This document shows, piece by piece, positions 8,630 through 17,741 of a stretch of DNA of 64,000 nucleotides; position 1 is the stretch's first letter; every line of letters begins with the position of its first letter. Position numbers and translations under genes: made by a program. The DNA lies in contig NZ_SJSO01000022.1 of the NCBI RefSeq assembly GCF_004331735.1, positions 33,681 to 97,680 on the forward strand, written 5' to 3'. The notes beneath the pieces were generated by a model. The model was not told the DNA's origin. It saw only the letters and a list, made by a program, of their open reading frames with translations, and ran no database searches. The DNA comes from Pedobacter psychrodurus. GTDB taxonomy: Bacteria; Bacteroidota; Bacteroidia; Sphingobacteriales; Sphingobacteriaceae.

Positions 8630-9634
8630 CTAATGCCTGATAATTAGTTTAGCTGGAATAATGATCTCTTGATTCTCGAATTTAGTTTTGGTTGACAGTT
8701 GTTTAAGAATTAGCTTAATCACATTCTCTGCAATTTCTTCGAGTGGCTGCTGAACTGTTGAGATAGCTGGCGTATGCAGTTCGAAAGCTTCATGATCATC
8801 GTATGCAATAACAGCAAAGTCGTCTCCTATTTTCTTATTGATCTTCTTCAATACTTTTAAACCGCTAATCGCTAAATAATTGGTCGCAAATAATACTGCA
8901 TCGATTTTTTTATTTACAAAGAGTTCTTTAATCTGAGCAATAGTATCGCTTTCTTCCTGGTTAAAATGAATCTTTAAAACCAGTTTGTCATCGTATTTAA
9001 TTCCGTTATCCTCTAACGCTTTTTTATAACCATCATATCGCTCAATAATTTGTTCCACATTTATATCAGTGGTAACCAAGGCGATGTTCTTTTTACCCTG
9101 ATCGATAAAACTCTGTATAGATTGGTATGAGGCAGTAAAATGATCAGCTCCAACATAGCTGGTATTAACGTCTGGCAAATTTCTATCGAACAGGATTACC
9201 GGGTTTCCATCATCCAGGAGCATCTGGATATCTTCTTCTATTCCTTTTATCGGGGAGATGATATAGGCATCAACTTTTCGCGATTTGAACATATTGATCA
9301 GTTCCTTCGCTTTATCAATACTGTTTTCTGTACTGGAATAAATAATTTTATATCCTCGCTTATAGGCTTTATCCTCGATTAACCTTGCAATCCTGGAAAA
9401 GAATGAATTGGAAATATCTTCGATAATTAAGCCAATGATATTGGAGTTCCCGGTTCTTAAACTTCTTGCAATCTGATTAGGCTTATAACCACTTTCTTCG
9501 ATAATTTTTTCTACTTTCTCTATTACTGCTTCGCTTATCGATTTCTCTTTTGCTTTACCGTTAATAATGAATGAAACTGTGGTAATGGATACATTTGCTT
9601 TTACGGCTATATCTTTGATAGAAAGCGATTTCAT
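8630..9634 (-). CDS. LacI family transcriptional regulator of the glycan locus
   Basis: A 334-residue regulator. Residues about 1-60 form the LacI helix-turn-helix and hinge (SIKDIAVKANVSITTVSFIING, GYKPNQIARSLRTG). The rest is a periplasmic-binding-protein-like sugar sensor (NIIGLIIEDISNSFFSRI, VDAYIISPI, AVIAYDDHEAFELHTPAISTVQQP). It lies directly downstream of SusD on the same strand and upstream of the glutaminase-like gene. Palindromic sites with the core AAAACGTTTT, typical of LacI proteins, are found at the neighbouring promoters and are the likely targets. A decayed duplicate lies at 14878-15878. Most SusCD loci are controlled by hybrid two-component sensors or anti-sigma systems, so a LacI regulator is less common. 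The effector is unknown. Confidence 0.93.
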   Translation of the reverse strand: MKSLSIKDIAVKANVSITTVSFIINGKAKEKSISEAVIEKVEKIIEESGYKPNQIARSLRTGNSNIIGLIIEDISNSFFSRIARLIEDKAYKRGYKIIYSSTENSIDKAKELINMFKSRKVDAYIISPIKGIEEDIQMLLDDGNPVILFDRNLPDVNTSYVGADHFTASYQSIQSFIDQGKKNIALVTTDINVEQIIERYDGYKKALEDNGIKYDDKLVLKIHFNQEESDTIAQIKELFVNKKIDAVLFATNYLAISGLKVLKKINKKIGDDFAVIAYDDHEAFELHTPAISTVQQPLEEIAENVIKLILKQLSTKTKFENQEIIIPAKLIIRH

Positions 9635-9733
9635 TTGGTTGGATTTCTTTTAAGTTAATCAATTCAAAGCTAAATAAAAATTGCAGCTTTTAAATTTTGC
9701 CTATTATAGAAACGCAATTTAACATTTTTTATG

Positions 9734-9747
9734 TTAATCGTTTTAGA
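9734..9747. promoter_or_regulatory. Degenerate LacI-type operator between SusD and the LacI gene
   Basis: TTAATCGTTTTAGA keeps one half-site (CGTTTTAG) of the locus motif, about 100 bp upstream of the LacI gene. The same sequence occurs at 15978-15991 before the decayed LacI copy, which indicates common descent. It may serve autoregulation; the other half-site is weak. Confidence 0.4.
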
Positions 9748-9797
9748 AACGCTTGTTAAAGGGCGGCACAGCATAAATATAAAAGCTTAAAACAACA

Positions 9798-9823
9798 AAA
9801 AGGCGCTTCAAATAGCGCCTTTT
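9798..9823 (-). terminator. Terminator after SusD (copy A)
   Basis: AAAAGGCGCT and AGCGCCTTTT form a hairpin with A/T-rich flanks, 10 bp beyond the stop of the SusD gene. A related hairpin sits in the same place in the duplicated copy (16042-16064). Confidence 0.75.
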
Positions 9824-9832
9824 GTATCAAAA

Positions 9833-11485
9833 TTAATATCCTGGGTTTTGTTTAATATTCTCGTTTAATGTTCTTTGAATTAAAGGAATTGGGAATATTT
9901 GTCTGAAAGCTGCAGAAGGAGTATGATCCCACCAACTTTCAGTATGAAATTTACCAAAACGAATTAAATCATCGCGACGGAAACCTTCAAATACAAATTC
10001 TCTACCTCTTTCGTTCAATAACTCATCAAGTGTTAAAGTTGCAGTTGTGTATTCATTTGCAGGCCAAGTCGCAGTCGTAAATGCACGTTTTTTGCAATCG
10101 TTAACCAACTGAACTGCTTGAGCATTTGCTGTACCACCATTTTTACGCATTAATGCTTCGGCTTTTGCAAAATAAACCCAAGTTAAGCGATATAAGTTCC
10201 AGTCTGTACAATTATAGTTAAGATCAATTGCAACAGGCAATCCACCTACCGTACCAGCAACGTTATTTCCTAATTTATATTTATTAAAACGAACACCACT
10301 GCTTTCTTCTCCTTCACTCATGTTAGAAACTGTAGAGCCTACTTTGGCACGACGAATTTCATCAACAAAATTAATTTGTTGACCATCGTACTCATTACCA
10401 CCAGAAGCAAGTGCTTGCTGCCCATTGTCAAATCTAACTTGAGGGCCTTGTAATAACCAAGTTGTTTTTCTCAGATCATCATTATTATACTTTGTGTAGT
10501 TACCTGGAACCATTACCACTCCATTATTTCCATTTCTAGAACCGCCATAGATTCTGTCTTGTTGGAAATGGAAGAATTCACCTGTCCATGATGGTTGTGA
10601 GTTAGCTATTCTAAATTCATAAGCAATAGCAAAAATCACTTCTTTAGATAAATCATTTGTGCTTTTAAACTGATCGGTAATATTTGCATCAAGTTCCATA
10701 TTTCCATTCTGTCCACCAGCTTCATTGTTAATTAATTTATCAGCAGCAGCTATACAGTCATCCCAACGAGCAGTTCCTGTCCAAACTTCAGCATTTAAGT
10801 AAAGCTCAACCAACATGGCATAACCACCAGCTTTAGTCATTCGGCCAATCATATTTCTTGATAAGTTTGGTGCCTTATCAATATTATCTTTGATTTCTTT
10901 TTCGATAAAAGCAAAAACTTCAGCACGCGGTCTAGTCTCTGGTTTTGCAGGAGTACCCACTTGGGTTACTATCGGAATGTTTCCAAAAAGATCCATCAAT
11001 TTTAGATAGTGATATGCTCTTAAAAGCTTCAATTCAGCAATATAACCGTCTTTTTCTATTTGGGTTATGCCCATTTGCTCTAGGTTACGCTTTTCTAAGT
11101 TTTCGATTGGATCGTTACAGTATCCAACACCTCCATACATTAAAGACCAAGCGTTATTCAATGGTCCATCATCAACCAACCAAGTATGATAGTGTAAACG
11201 TTTCCATTTACCACCATCTTCTCCATGTCTTCCTTTTGTTGGCCAAGCCAACTGATCGCCAGAAAGTTCTGATGGTCTCCACCATCCATCTTGACCTGAT
11301 GGTGTTGCCCAAGCATTTGCATGAGTATATGGCCTTAAAACCGCAGATATAACTTCGTTTTTGTTATTGTAATAATTATCAGTGATTAGCTGACTATATA
11401 TCTTCTCGTCTAAGTTAGTACATGCATTAAATAATACAGGTGAAACCAAGAGCACAGATAGAATAATTTTTTTATATGTTTTCAT
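9833..11485 (-). CDS. SusD/RagB family surface glycan-binding lipoprotein (copy A)
   Basis: A 550-residue outer-membrane lipoprotein with a lipobox at about residues 19-22 (FNAC, Cys22). The TPR-like SusD fold is indicated by LKLLRAYHYLKLMDLFGNIPI and by the C-terminal family signature LNERGREFVFEGFRRDDLIRFGKF ending in NPGY. It forms the lid of a SusC transporter and binds oligosaccharides at the cell surface. It starts 11 bp downstream of its SusC partner, so the two are one operon. It is a close paralogue of the SusD at 16075-17730: the first third, for example YNNKNEVISAVLRPYTHANAW, is almost identical. The middle loops differ, which could mean different ligands. Confidence 0.95.
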   Translation of the reverse strand: MKTYKKIILSVLLVSPVLFNACTNLDEKIYSQLITDNYYNNKNEVISAVLRPYTHANAWATPSGQDGWWRPSELSGDQLAWPTKGRHGEDGGKWKRLHYHTWLVDDGPLNNAWSLMYGGVGYCNDPIENLEKRNLEQMGITQIEKDGYIAELKLLRAYHYLKLMDLFGNIPIVTQVGTPAKPETRPRAEVFAFIEKEIKDNIDKAPNLSRNMIGRMTKAGGYAMLVELYLNAEVWTGTARWDDCIAAADKLINNEAGGQNGNMELDANITDQFKSTNDLSKEVIFAIAYEFRIANSQPSWTGEFFHFQQDRIYGGSRNGNNGVVMVPGNYTKYNNDDLRKTTWLLQGPQVRFDNGQQALASGGNEYDGQQINFVDEIRRAKVGSTVSNMSEGEESSGVRFNKYKLGNNVAGTVGGLPVAIDLNYNCTDWNLYRLTWVYFAKAEALMRKNGGTANAQAVQLVNDCKKRAFTTATWPANEYTTATLTLDELLNERGREFVFEGFRRDDLIRFGKFHTESWWDHTPSAAFRQIFPIPLIQRTLNENIKQNPGY

Positions 11486-11496
11486 TTTTCTTATTA

Positions 11497-14400
11497 TTAA
11501 AATCCAAAATTAACACCGAACACAAAACTTCTGGTTGTTGGATAAGGACTTCTGGTATCAATACCTAAACTACGTCCATTAATTTCTTGACCTAAGCCCG
11601 TATCTTGAATCAAATCAGGATCATTACCTGTGTAACCAGTTAATAATGCCAGGTTTTGACCAACGGCATATACGCGTAAGCTTCTGAATGCCTTATCTTT
11701 AAATTTGAACGTATAACCTAAAGTTACCTCGTCAACTTTTAAGAAACTTCCGTTTTCAATATAATAATCAGAATACATATACGTATCATTGATTTCTGCA
11801 TATTTAGTAAAAGCACTGTTTAATAAGTTACCCTGTGTTCCAAATTTGTTTCCATAAGATAAAGCAACAGTATTTAATACATCAAAGTCTAATTTACTTC
11901 TTAAGAAAATTCTCAAATCAAATTGCTTGTAAGTAAAAGTATTTCCTAGTGACAAGTAATATTTAGGAATTGCATTTCCAATAACCTGCAAATCAGTTTG
12001 ATCTCGGAAAGGAGACGTATTAATTTGTGCATTTGGCACCGCTTGACCAGCACGATTAGTAAATAACCATTTACCATCTGGTGTGAAGCTGTTGAAACGT
12101 TTACCCCAGAACTCGCCAATGTTACGACCTTCGTATGTACGGAAAGCGTTACCGAGAGCACCTGCACCACCGATACTTCCAAATGATTCCATATCTCTTC
12201 TGAATTCATCATTTGAAAAAGTTACTAGCTTATTATCAATTGTACTTCCTGCAAAATCAACGTTCCATGAAAAGTCTTTATTCTTTATTGCTGCATAACT
12301 CAATGTCAATTCAATACCTTTTGCAGAAATTGTACCTACGTTAGTATAAATAGTACTTGCAACATATGGAGGTTGTGGAGAAGTATAGGTAAAAAGTAAA
12401 TCTTCAATATCACGTTTGAAAACATCTACCGAGCCACTCAGTTTATTGTTGAACATGGCAAAATCCAAACCTAAGTTATATTCCTTTTTACGTTCCCATC
12501 TTAAATTTGGATTTGGATTACGTGATGGGCCATAAGTTTGTAACCATTGGTTTCCAGGGAAAGGATAAAGATTACCTGTACTTAAGGTTACTAAAGATGC
12601 ATAGTTTGCAAAGCCAGAGTTACCAGTTTCGCCGTATCCTGCTCTAATTTTCAAGAAATTAAGCCATTTGGCATTTTCCATAAATTTCTCGCGGGTAATT
12701 TCCCATGATGCAGAAACTGCCGGAAAACTTGCCCATTTATTGTTCGTTCCAAATTTTGACGATCCCTCTCTTCTTAATACAGCCTCGAAGTTAACTTTAC
12801 CATCGAAAGTATAATGCACACGACCAAATAAAGCTATTAAGGTATTATCGTTTTTATTACTGGCAATACCGATTCTATTTATTGCAACTGGTACACTGCC
12901 TAAGTTGTTTTCTTCGAAAATATCGTTTGTATAGCCGCGGTTGTTTGCGCTGAAAGATTCGTTTACTTCATAACGGTAAGAATAACCGATCATACCTGTT
13001 AAACGATGTTTATCTTTAATCGTTTTGCTATACTCAATTGTTGGCTCAAAGTTAAAGTTTTCGTTTAACTCAGTCCCTTTATAAGCATAACCACCACCTG
13101 GTGCATCACCATTTTCTACAGAATTTTGACTTCCAAGTAAACGATATTGATTATCAACAAACTGATTTCTCTGATAAGCAACAAATGCTGATGCTTTCAG
13201 ATCTTTCATAATGTCAATGTCGATTTTACCATCAACAGAATAAGTTTGCTGATTTCTTTTACTTGTCTCTTGTGCTAAACGAGCAATCTCATTGGTAATA
13301 TTTCTGGTAAATAAATAAGAACCGTTAGGATTATAATACGATTCAGTAGGATTTTTGGTTAAAACAGGTTCCCAGCCACCGCCACCTAATAAATTGGCTC
13401 TATTGATGTTCGAGGCAACATTAAACATCGCAGTAACTTTATCTTTAAAGCCCTTTTGTGTTAAGCTCATTCTAAATTGATACTGTTCTCTGCTGTTTTC
13501 TTTTGCAAAACCATCTAACTTATTGTAAGTAAATGATCCACGGTAGTTCGATTTATCGCTACCACCAGAAACCGATAAATTTTGATAGTTCGTTAAATTA
13601 TCTTTATTGATAAGATCGTCGAAATAATTAAAGTCGCCTCCGTAATCTTGAGCAGTGTATTGTCCAGCTGCAATTTTTTCTCTGAATTGAGTTGCGCTCA
13701 TGAAATCAGGACGCTCGTACAATGTTTCGTGTTTTGCGTAACCATTGTAACTGAATTGAGCAGCTCCTTTACGGCCTTTTTTAGTTGTAACCAAAATAAC
13801 ACCCGCATTAGCTCTGGTACCGTAAATTGCTGCCGCAGAACCATCTTTTAATACAGTAAAAGATTCGATATCATCTTGTTGCAATAAATCTAAATTACCA
13901 CCAGGAATTCCATCAATTACAATAAGCGGGCTCGCTGTACCTGAAATTGAGGTAACACCACGAAGCTGAATAGCTACGCCACTGTTTGGGTTTGAGCTAC
14001 TCCTGGTAATCTGTAAACCAGCAACTTTACCTTGTAATAAATCCAGCGCGTTTCTAGCACCACTTTGTCTGAATTGACTGGTGTCTACCTTAGTGATAGC
14101 AGATGTTAACTCTCTTTGACTACGGCTACCATAACCAACAACAACAACATCATCCAGTTTAGTATCAGCAGACACAACCAATTTGATATTTAATGTGGTT
14201 TGGTTAGCAATTGTGATGTTCTGGGTTGTATAGCCTATATAACCGATCCTTATCACATCACCTATATTTGCTTCTATACTAAATTTTCCAGTTGCATCGG
14301 TTACAACACCTTTGCCAGAAGTTACATTCTTAATACCTACGCCTGGGATAGGCTGGCTATTCTCATCAAGAACTGTCCCTGAAACGACCTTTTGTACCCG

Positions 14401-14535
14401 AGCATGTTCCAATATCCTGCTCTCGTTCAAGCGCCCTCCTGCAACTCCCAATTTTGCGTTCATTGAAAACGCAGGACTGTTTAGCAATACAATTGCAGCA
14501 GACAGCCCCGTAATTTTAAGTAAATTAATTTTCAT
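11497..14535 (-). CDS. SusC/RagA family TonB-dependent outer-membrane transporter (copy A)
   Basis: A 1012-residue protein with a signal peptide. A carboxypeptidase-D-like regulatory domain lies at about residues 48-130 (VVSGTVLDENSQPIPGVGIKNV), followed by the TonB box/plug start (KLDDVVVVGYGSRSQRELTSAI), a plug domain with the SusC signature (TSISGTASPLIVIDGIPGG, ANAGVILVTTKKG), and a beta-barrel ending in aromatic residues (GVNFGF). It imports oligosaccharides with the SusD lipoprotein 11 bp downstream. Two LacI-type palindromes lie 240-310 bp upstream. It is paralogous to SusC copy B at 17742-20942 over its whole length, the result of a tandem duplication. Confidence 0.96.
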   Translation of the reverse strand: MKINLLKITGLSAAIVLLNSPAFSMNAKLGVAGGRLNESRILEHARVQKVVSGTVLDENSQPIPGVGIKNVTSGKGVVTDATGKFSIEANIGDVIRIGYIGYTTQNITIANQTTLNIKLVVSADTKLDDVVVVGYGSRSQRELTSAITKVDTSQFRQSGARNALDLLQGKVAGLQITRSSSNPNSGVAIQLRGVTSISGTASPLIVIDGIPGGNLDLLQQDDIESFTVLKDGSAAAIYGTRANAGVILVTTKKGRKGAAQFSYNGYAKHETLYERPDFMSATQFREKIAAGQYTAQDYGGDFNYFDDLINKDNLTNYQNLSVSGGSDKSNYRGSFTYNKLDGFAKENSREQYQFRMSLTQKGFKDKVTAMFNVASNINRANLLGGGGWEPVLTKNPTESYYNPNGSYLFTRNITNEIARLAQETSKRNQQTYSVDGKIDIDIMKDLKASAFVAYQRNQFVDNQYRLLGSQNSVENGDAPGGGYAYKGTELNENFNFEPTIEYSKTIKDKHRLTGMIGYSYRYEVNESFSANNRGYTNDIFEENNLGSVPVAINRIGIASNKNDNTLIALFGRVHYTFDGKVNFEAVLRREGSSKFGTNNKWASFPAVSASWEITREKFMENAKWLNFLKIRAGYGETGNSGFANYASLVTLSTGNLYPFPGNQWLQTYGPSRNPNPNLRWERKKEYNLGLDFAMFNNKLSGSVDVFKRDIEDLLFTYTSPQPPYVASTIYTNVGTISAKGIELTLSYAAIKNKDFSWNVDFAGSTIDNKLVTFSNDEFRRDMESFGSIGGAGALGNAFRTYEGRNIGEFWGKRFNSFTPDGKWLFTNRAGQAVPNAQINTSPFRDQTDLQVIGNAIPKYYLSLGNTFTYKQFDLRIFLRSKLDFDVLNTVALSYGNKFGTQGNLLNSAFTKYAEINDTYMYSDYYIENGSFLKVDEVTLGYTFKFKDKAFRSLRVYAVGQNLALLTGYTGNDPDLIQDTGLGQEINGRSLGIDTRSPYPTTRSFVFGVNFGF

Positions 14536-14777
14536 TAGCGGTTTTGTTAAATTATAAATGATTGGTTATTTGTTTCCCTGGTAATATTTTATCTGCGATG
14601 GAAATGACCGGAATGAATTAGTTGCCGAACATTTCAGGTATTTTATTGATTTAAAGGTTTGATCTGATCATGACAGAAACTAACTCCAACAACTAAGTCC
14701 ATTTCTACGTTTAGTGAAGCCCAGTTTAAACTGGGCATGAAGCTGCTATAATTCTCATAATAATCGGTTTGGTCAAC

Positions 14778-14791
14778 CTAAAACGTTTTAG
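14778..14791. promoter_or_regulatory. LacI-type operator 1 upstream of SusC copy A
   Basis: CTAAAACGTTTTAG is a perfect 14-bp palindrome, about 245 bp upstream of the SusC start at 14535. It is the same motif as before the glutaminase-like and protease genes. Confidence 0.7.
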
Positions 14792-14821
14792 TCGATCAAT
14801 TATAATAATTTAAAATTATAA

Positions 14822-14833
14822 TAAAACGTTTTA
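14822..14833. promoter_or_regulatory. LacI-type operator 2 upstream of SusC copy A
   Basis: TAAAACGTTTTA is a perfect palindrome centred 43 bp from the previous one (about four helical turns), so two dimers could sit on the same face. The rest of the 14536-14877 gap is AT-rich with no gene seen. Confidence 0.7.
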
Positions 14834-14877
14834 GTAAGTAAAAAAAATATTACAATCGAGCGAAGGTCGATTTTTCC

Positions 14878-15878
14878 CTAGTCTCTAATGACTAAACGGG
14901 CGGGGATAATTACCTCTTCAGCAGGTGATTTACCTTTTGAAGAAAGCTGACTTAAAATGAGTTTAATGATGGTTTCGGCTATTTCCTCTAAAGGCTATTG
15001 AACAGCAGAAATACTAGGGGTATGCAGTTCGAATGCTTCATGATCATTATATGCGATAACCGCGAAATCATCTCCTACTTTTTTATTGATTTGTTTCAGC
15101 ACTTTTAAACCGCTAATAATCAGATAATTGATTACAAGTAACACTGCATCATTTTTTTCATTTCCGAAGAGTTCTTTAATCTGGGCAATGGTTTCGCGCT
15201 CTTCCTGGTTAAAATGGATCTTTAAAACCAGGCTGCCATCATATTTGATTCCGTTATCCTCTAATGCTTTTTTATAACCATCGTATCGCTCAATAATTTG
15301 TTCCACATTTATATCAGTGGTAACCAAGGCAATATTCTTTTTACCCTGATTGATAAAACGCTGAATTGACTGGTATGAAGCATTAAAATGATCGGCTCCG
15401 ACATAGCTGGTATTAAGGTCTGGCAAATTCCATCAAACAGGATTACCGGGGTCGCGTCATCCAGGAGCATTTGTACATCTTCTTCAATTCCTTTAATTGG
15501 CGTAATAATATAAGCATCAACCTTGCGCGATTTAAACATGTTGATTAATTCTTTCGCTTTATCTATATTGTTTTCGGCGCTGGAATAAATGATTTTTTAT
15601 CCTCTTTTACAAGCTTTATCTTCTATTAACCTAGCTATTCTTGAAAAGAATGAATTGGAGATGTCTTCTATAATTAAGCCGATAATATTGGAGTTACCGG
15701 TTCTTAAACTTCGTGCAATCTGATTGGTTTATAACCACTTTCTTCGATAATTTTTTCTACTTTCTCTATTACTGCTTCGCTTATCGATTTCTCTTTGCTT
15801 TACCATTAATAATGAATGAAACTGTGGTAATGGATACATTTGCTTTTACGGCTATATCTTTGATAGAAAGCATTTCAT
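14878..15878 (-). pseudogene. Decayed LacI family regulator (duplicate of 8630-9634)
   Basis: The stretch aligns along its whole length with the intact LacI gene but is broken many times. From the start: one base is lost right after the ATG at 15878 (ATGAAATGC instead of ATGAAATCGC). One-base losses follow near 15794 and 15724, there is an in-frame TAA at 15597-15599, a further one-base loss near 15428, and a TAG at 14995-14997 in place of a glutamine codon. Remaining pieces such as SRKVDAYIITPIKGIEED and AVIAYNDHEAFELHTPSISAVQ are nearly identical to the intact protein. It sits after SusD copy B exactly as the intact gene sits after SusD copy A. No functional product is expected. Confidence 0.95.
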
Positions 15879-15977
15879 TTGGTTGGATTTCTTTTGAGTT
15901 AATCAATTCAAAGCTAAATAAAAGTTGCAGCCTTTAATTCTGGCCGGTTATAAAAACGGAATTTAACATTTTTTATA

Positions 15978-15991
15978 TTAATCGTTTTAGA
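15978..15991. promoter_or_regulatory. Degenerate LacI-type operator before the LacI pseudogene
   Basis: TTAATCGTTTTAGA is the duplicated counterpart of 9734-9747, with only one good half-site. Confidence 0.35.
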
Positions 15992-16041
15992 AACGCTTGT
16001 TAAAGGGCAGCAGAGCATAAATATAAAGGCTTAGAACAGCA

Positions 16042-16064
16042 AAAGGCGCTGATTAGGCGCCTTT
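16042..16064 (-). terminator. Terminator after SusD (copy B)
   Basis: AAAGGCGC and GCGCCTTT form a hairpin 11 bp beyond the SusD stop. It corresponds to 9798-9823 in the other copy, with a changed loop. Confidence 0.75.
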
Positions 16065-16074
16065 TGTATCAAAA

Positions 16075-17730
16075 TTAATATCCTGGGTTTTGGGTGAGTT
16101 TAGCATTTAAATCTCGCTGTCTTTGTGGAATCGGGTATAAATTCCTAAAAGCTGATGATGGGGTATGATCCCACCATTTGCTTGTTGTAAATTTACCGAA
16201 ACGGATGAGGTCATCTCTTCTAAAACCTTCGAAAATAAATTCTCTTCCCCGTTCTTCCAACAATTCATCTAAAGATAATGAAGCAGTTGTATACTCATGA
16301 GATGGCCAGGTAGCTTCGGTATATGCCCTTTTTTTACAGGTATTGATTAAGGTTACGGCATCTGCAGTTGCAACACCACCATTTTTGCGCATTATGGCTT
16401 CTGCTTTGGCAAAATAAATCCACGTTAAACGGTAAACGTTCCAATCGGCATTGTTATAATTTGGATCTGGTTCTACACGTACGCCATTAACAAAACCCGG
16501 TAAAGAGTTACCTAACTTATATTTGTTAAAACGGACACCGCTATTTTCTTCTCCTTCGCTCATGTTTGATACCGTAGAATTTTTGGTGTTCTTTTGGATG
16601 TTATCTACAAATGTTAGGGGTTTACCTGCATATTCTACGGTACCTAAAACCGGAGAGGCAGGATCAGTAAATTTAAACTGTGGGCCAAACAACAACCAGT
16701 TCGTCTTGCGAAGATCATCAGTTTTAAAGGTTTCATAAACTCCTGGAACCAACACAATACCATCATTGCCATTTCTACCCCCACCATAAATATCTCTTTG
16801 TGCAAAGTGATAAAACTCGCCTGTCCATGATGGTTCAAATTTGGCTCTTGTAAAATCATAAGCGATAGAGAAAATTACTTCTTTTGATAAATCGTTGGTG
16901 TTTTTAAACTGATCAGAAATATTCGGATCGAGGTCCATATTGCCGTTTTGACCACCTGCTTCGTTATTGATTAATTTATCGGCGGCAGCAATACATTCAT
17001 CCCAACGTGGTGTACCTGTCCACACCTCAGCATTGAGGTACAATTCTACCAGCATGGCATAACCGCTTGCCTGGCTCATTCTACCCAATTGTGCTTTTGA
17101 TAATTTAGGAACGTTGATAATGTTATCCTTTATTTCTTTTTCAATAAAGGCGAATACATCTTTCCGACTTGTTGAGGTCGGCAAAACCGGATTTGCAGGA
17201 TCTACAATGTCGGTTGCCAACGGAATATTTCCAAACAGATCCATCAGTTTGAGATAGTGAAATGCACGAAGTAATTTTAATTCGGCAATATACCCGTCTT
17301 TTTCTTGTTGCGTAATGCCCATACTAGAAATATCTCTAGATCCAATATTTGAAATTGGATCATTGCAGTAGCCAATTCCACCATACATTAAGGCCCAGGC
17401 ATTATTAATTCCACCTTCGTCTACTGTCCATGAGTGATAGTGCAATCTTTTCCATTTACCACCATCTTCGCCATGTGGCCCCTTTGTTGGCCAGGCCAAC
17501 TGATCAGCAGAAAGCTCTGCCAAGCGCCACCAACCATCTTGCCCCGCTGGCGTTACCCAGGCATTGGCATGGGTATATGGCCTTAATACGGCAGAAATTA
17601 CCTCGTTTTTATTGTTATAAAATTTTTCAGCCGGAATAACATCGTATGCATTCTCATCTAAGTTGGTGCAGGCAGATGCCATGCCAACAATTAGCGCAAG
17701 GGCTATATATATTATTGATTTGTTTTTCAT
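16075..17730 (-). CDS. SusD/RagB family surface glycan-binding lipoprotein (copy B)
   Basis: A 551-residue lipoprotein with lipobox cysteine at residue 21 (MASAC). SusD hallmarks are LKLLRAFHYLKLMDLFGNIPL and the C-terminal LEERGREFIFEGFRRDDLIRFGKF ending NPGY. It pairs with SusC copy B, whose stop lies 11 bp upstream, matching the spacing in copy A. Compared with copy A it differs mainly in the middle (for example GPQFKFTDPASPVLGTVEY against GPQVRFDNGQQALASGGNEY), the region that usually faces ligand. The duplication therefore may have diverged in binding. Confidence 0.95.
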   Translation of the reverse strand: MKNKSIIYIALALIVGMASACTNLDENAYDVIPAEKFYNNKNEVISAVLRPYTHANAWVTPAGQDGWWRLAELSADQLAWPTKGPHGEDGGKWKRLHYHSWTVDEGGINNAWALMYGGIGYCNDPISNIGSRDISSMGITQQEKDGYIAELKLLRAFHYLKLMDLFGNIPLATDIVDPANPVLPTSTSRKDVFAFIEKEIKDNIINVPKLSKAQLGRMSQASGYAMLVELYLNAEVWTGTPRWDECIAAADKLINNEAGGQNGNMDLDPNISDQFKNTNDLSKEVIFSIAYDFTRAKFEPSWTGEFYHFAQRDIYGGGRNGNDGIVLVPGVYETFKTDDLRKTNWLLFGPQFKFTDPASPVLGTVEYAGKPLTFVDNIQKNTKNSTVSNMSEGEENSGVRFNKYKLGNSLPGFVNGVRVEPDPNYNNADWNVYRLTWIYFAKAEAIMRKNGGVATADAVTLINTCKKRAYTEATWPSHEYTTASLSLDELLEERGREFIFEGFRRDDLIRFGKFTTSKWWDHTPSSAFRNLYPIPQRQRDLNAKLTQNPGY

Positions 17731-17741
17731 TTTATTTTCTA

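Noticed and set aside
10945..11352. A 135-residue plus-strand open frame opposite SusD
   Set aside because: It is antisense to a clear SusD gene and is explained by that gene's codon pattern; no family is recognised.
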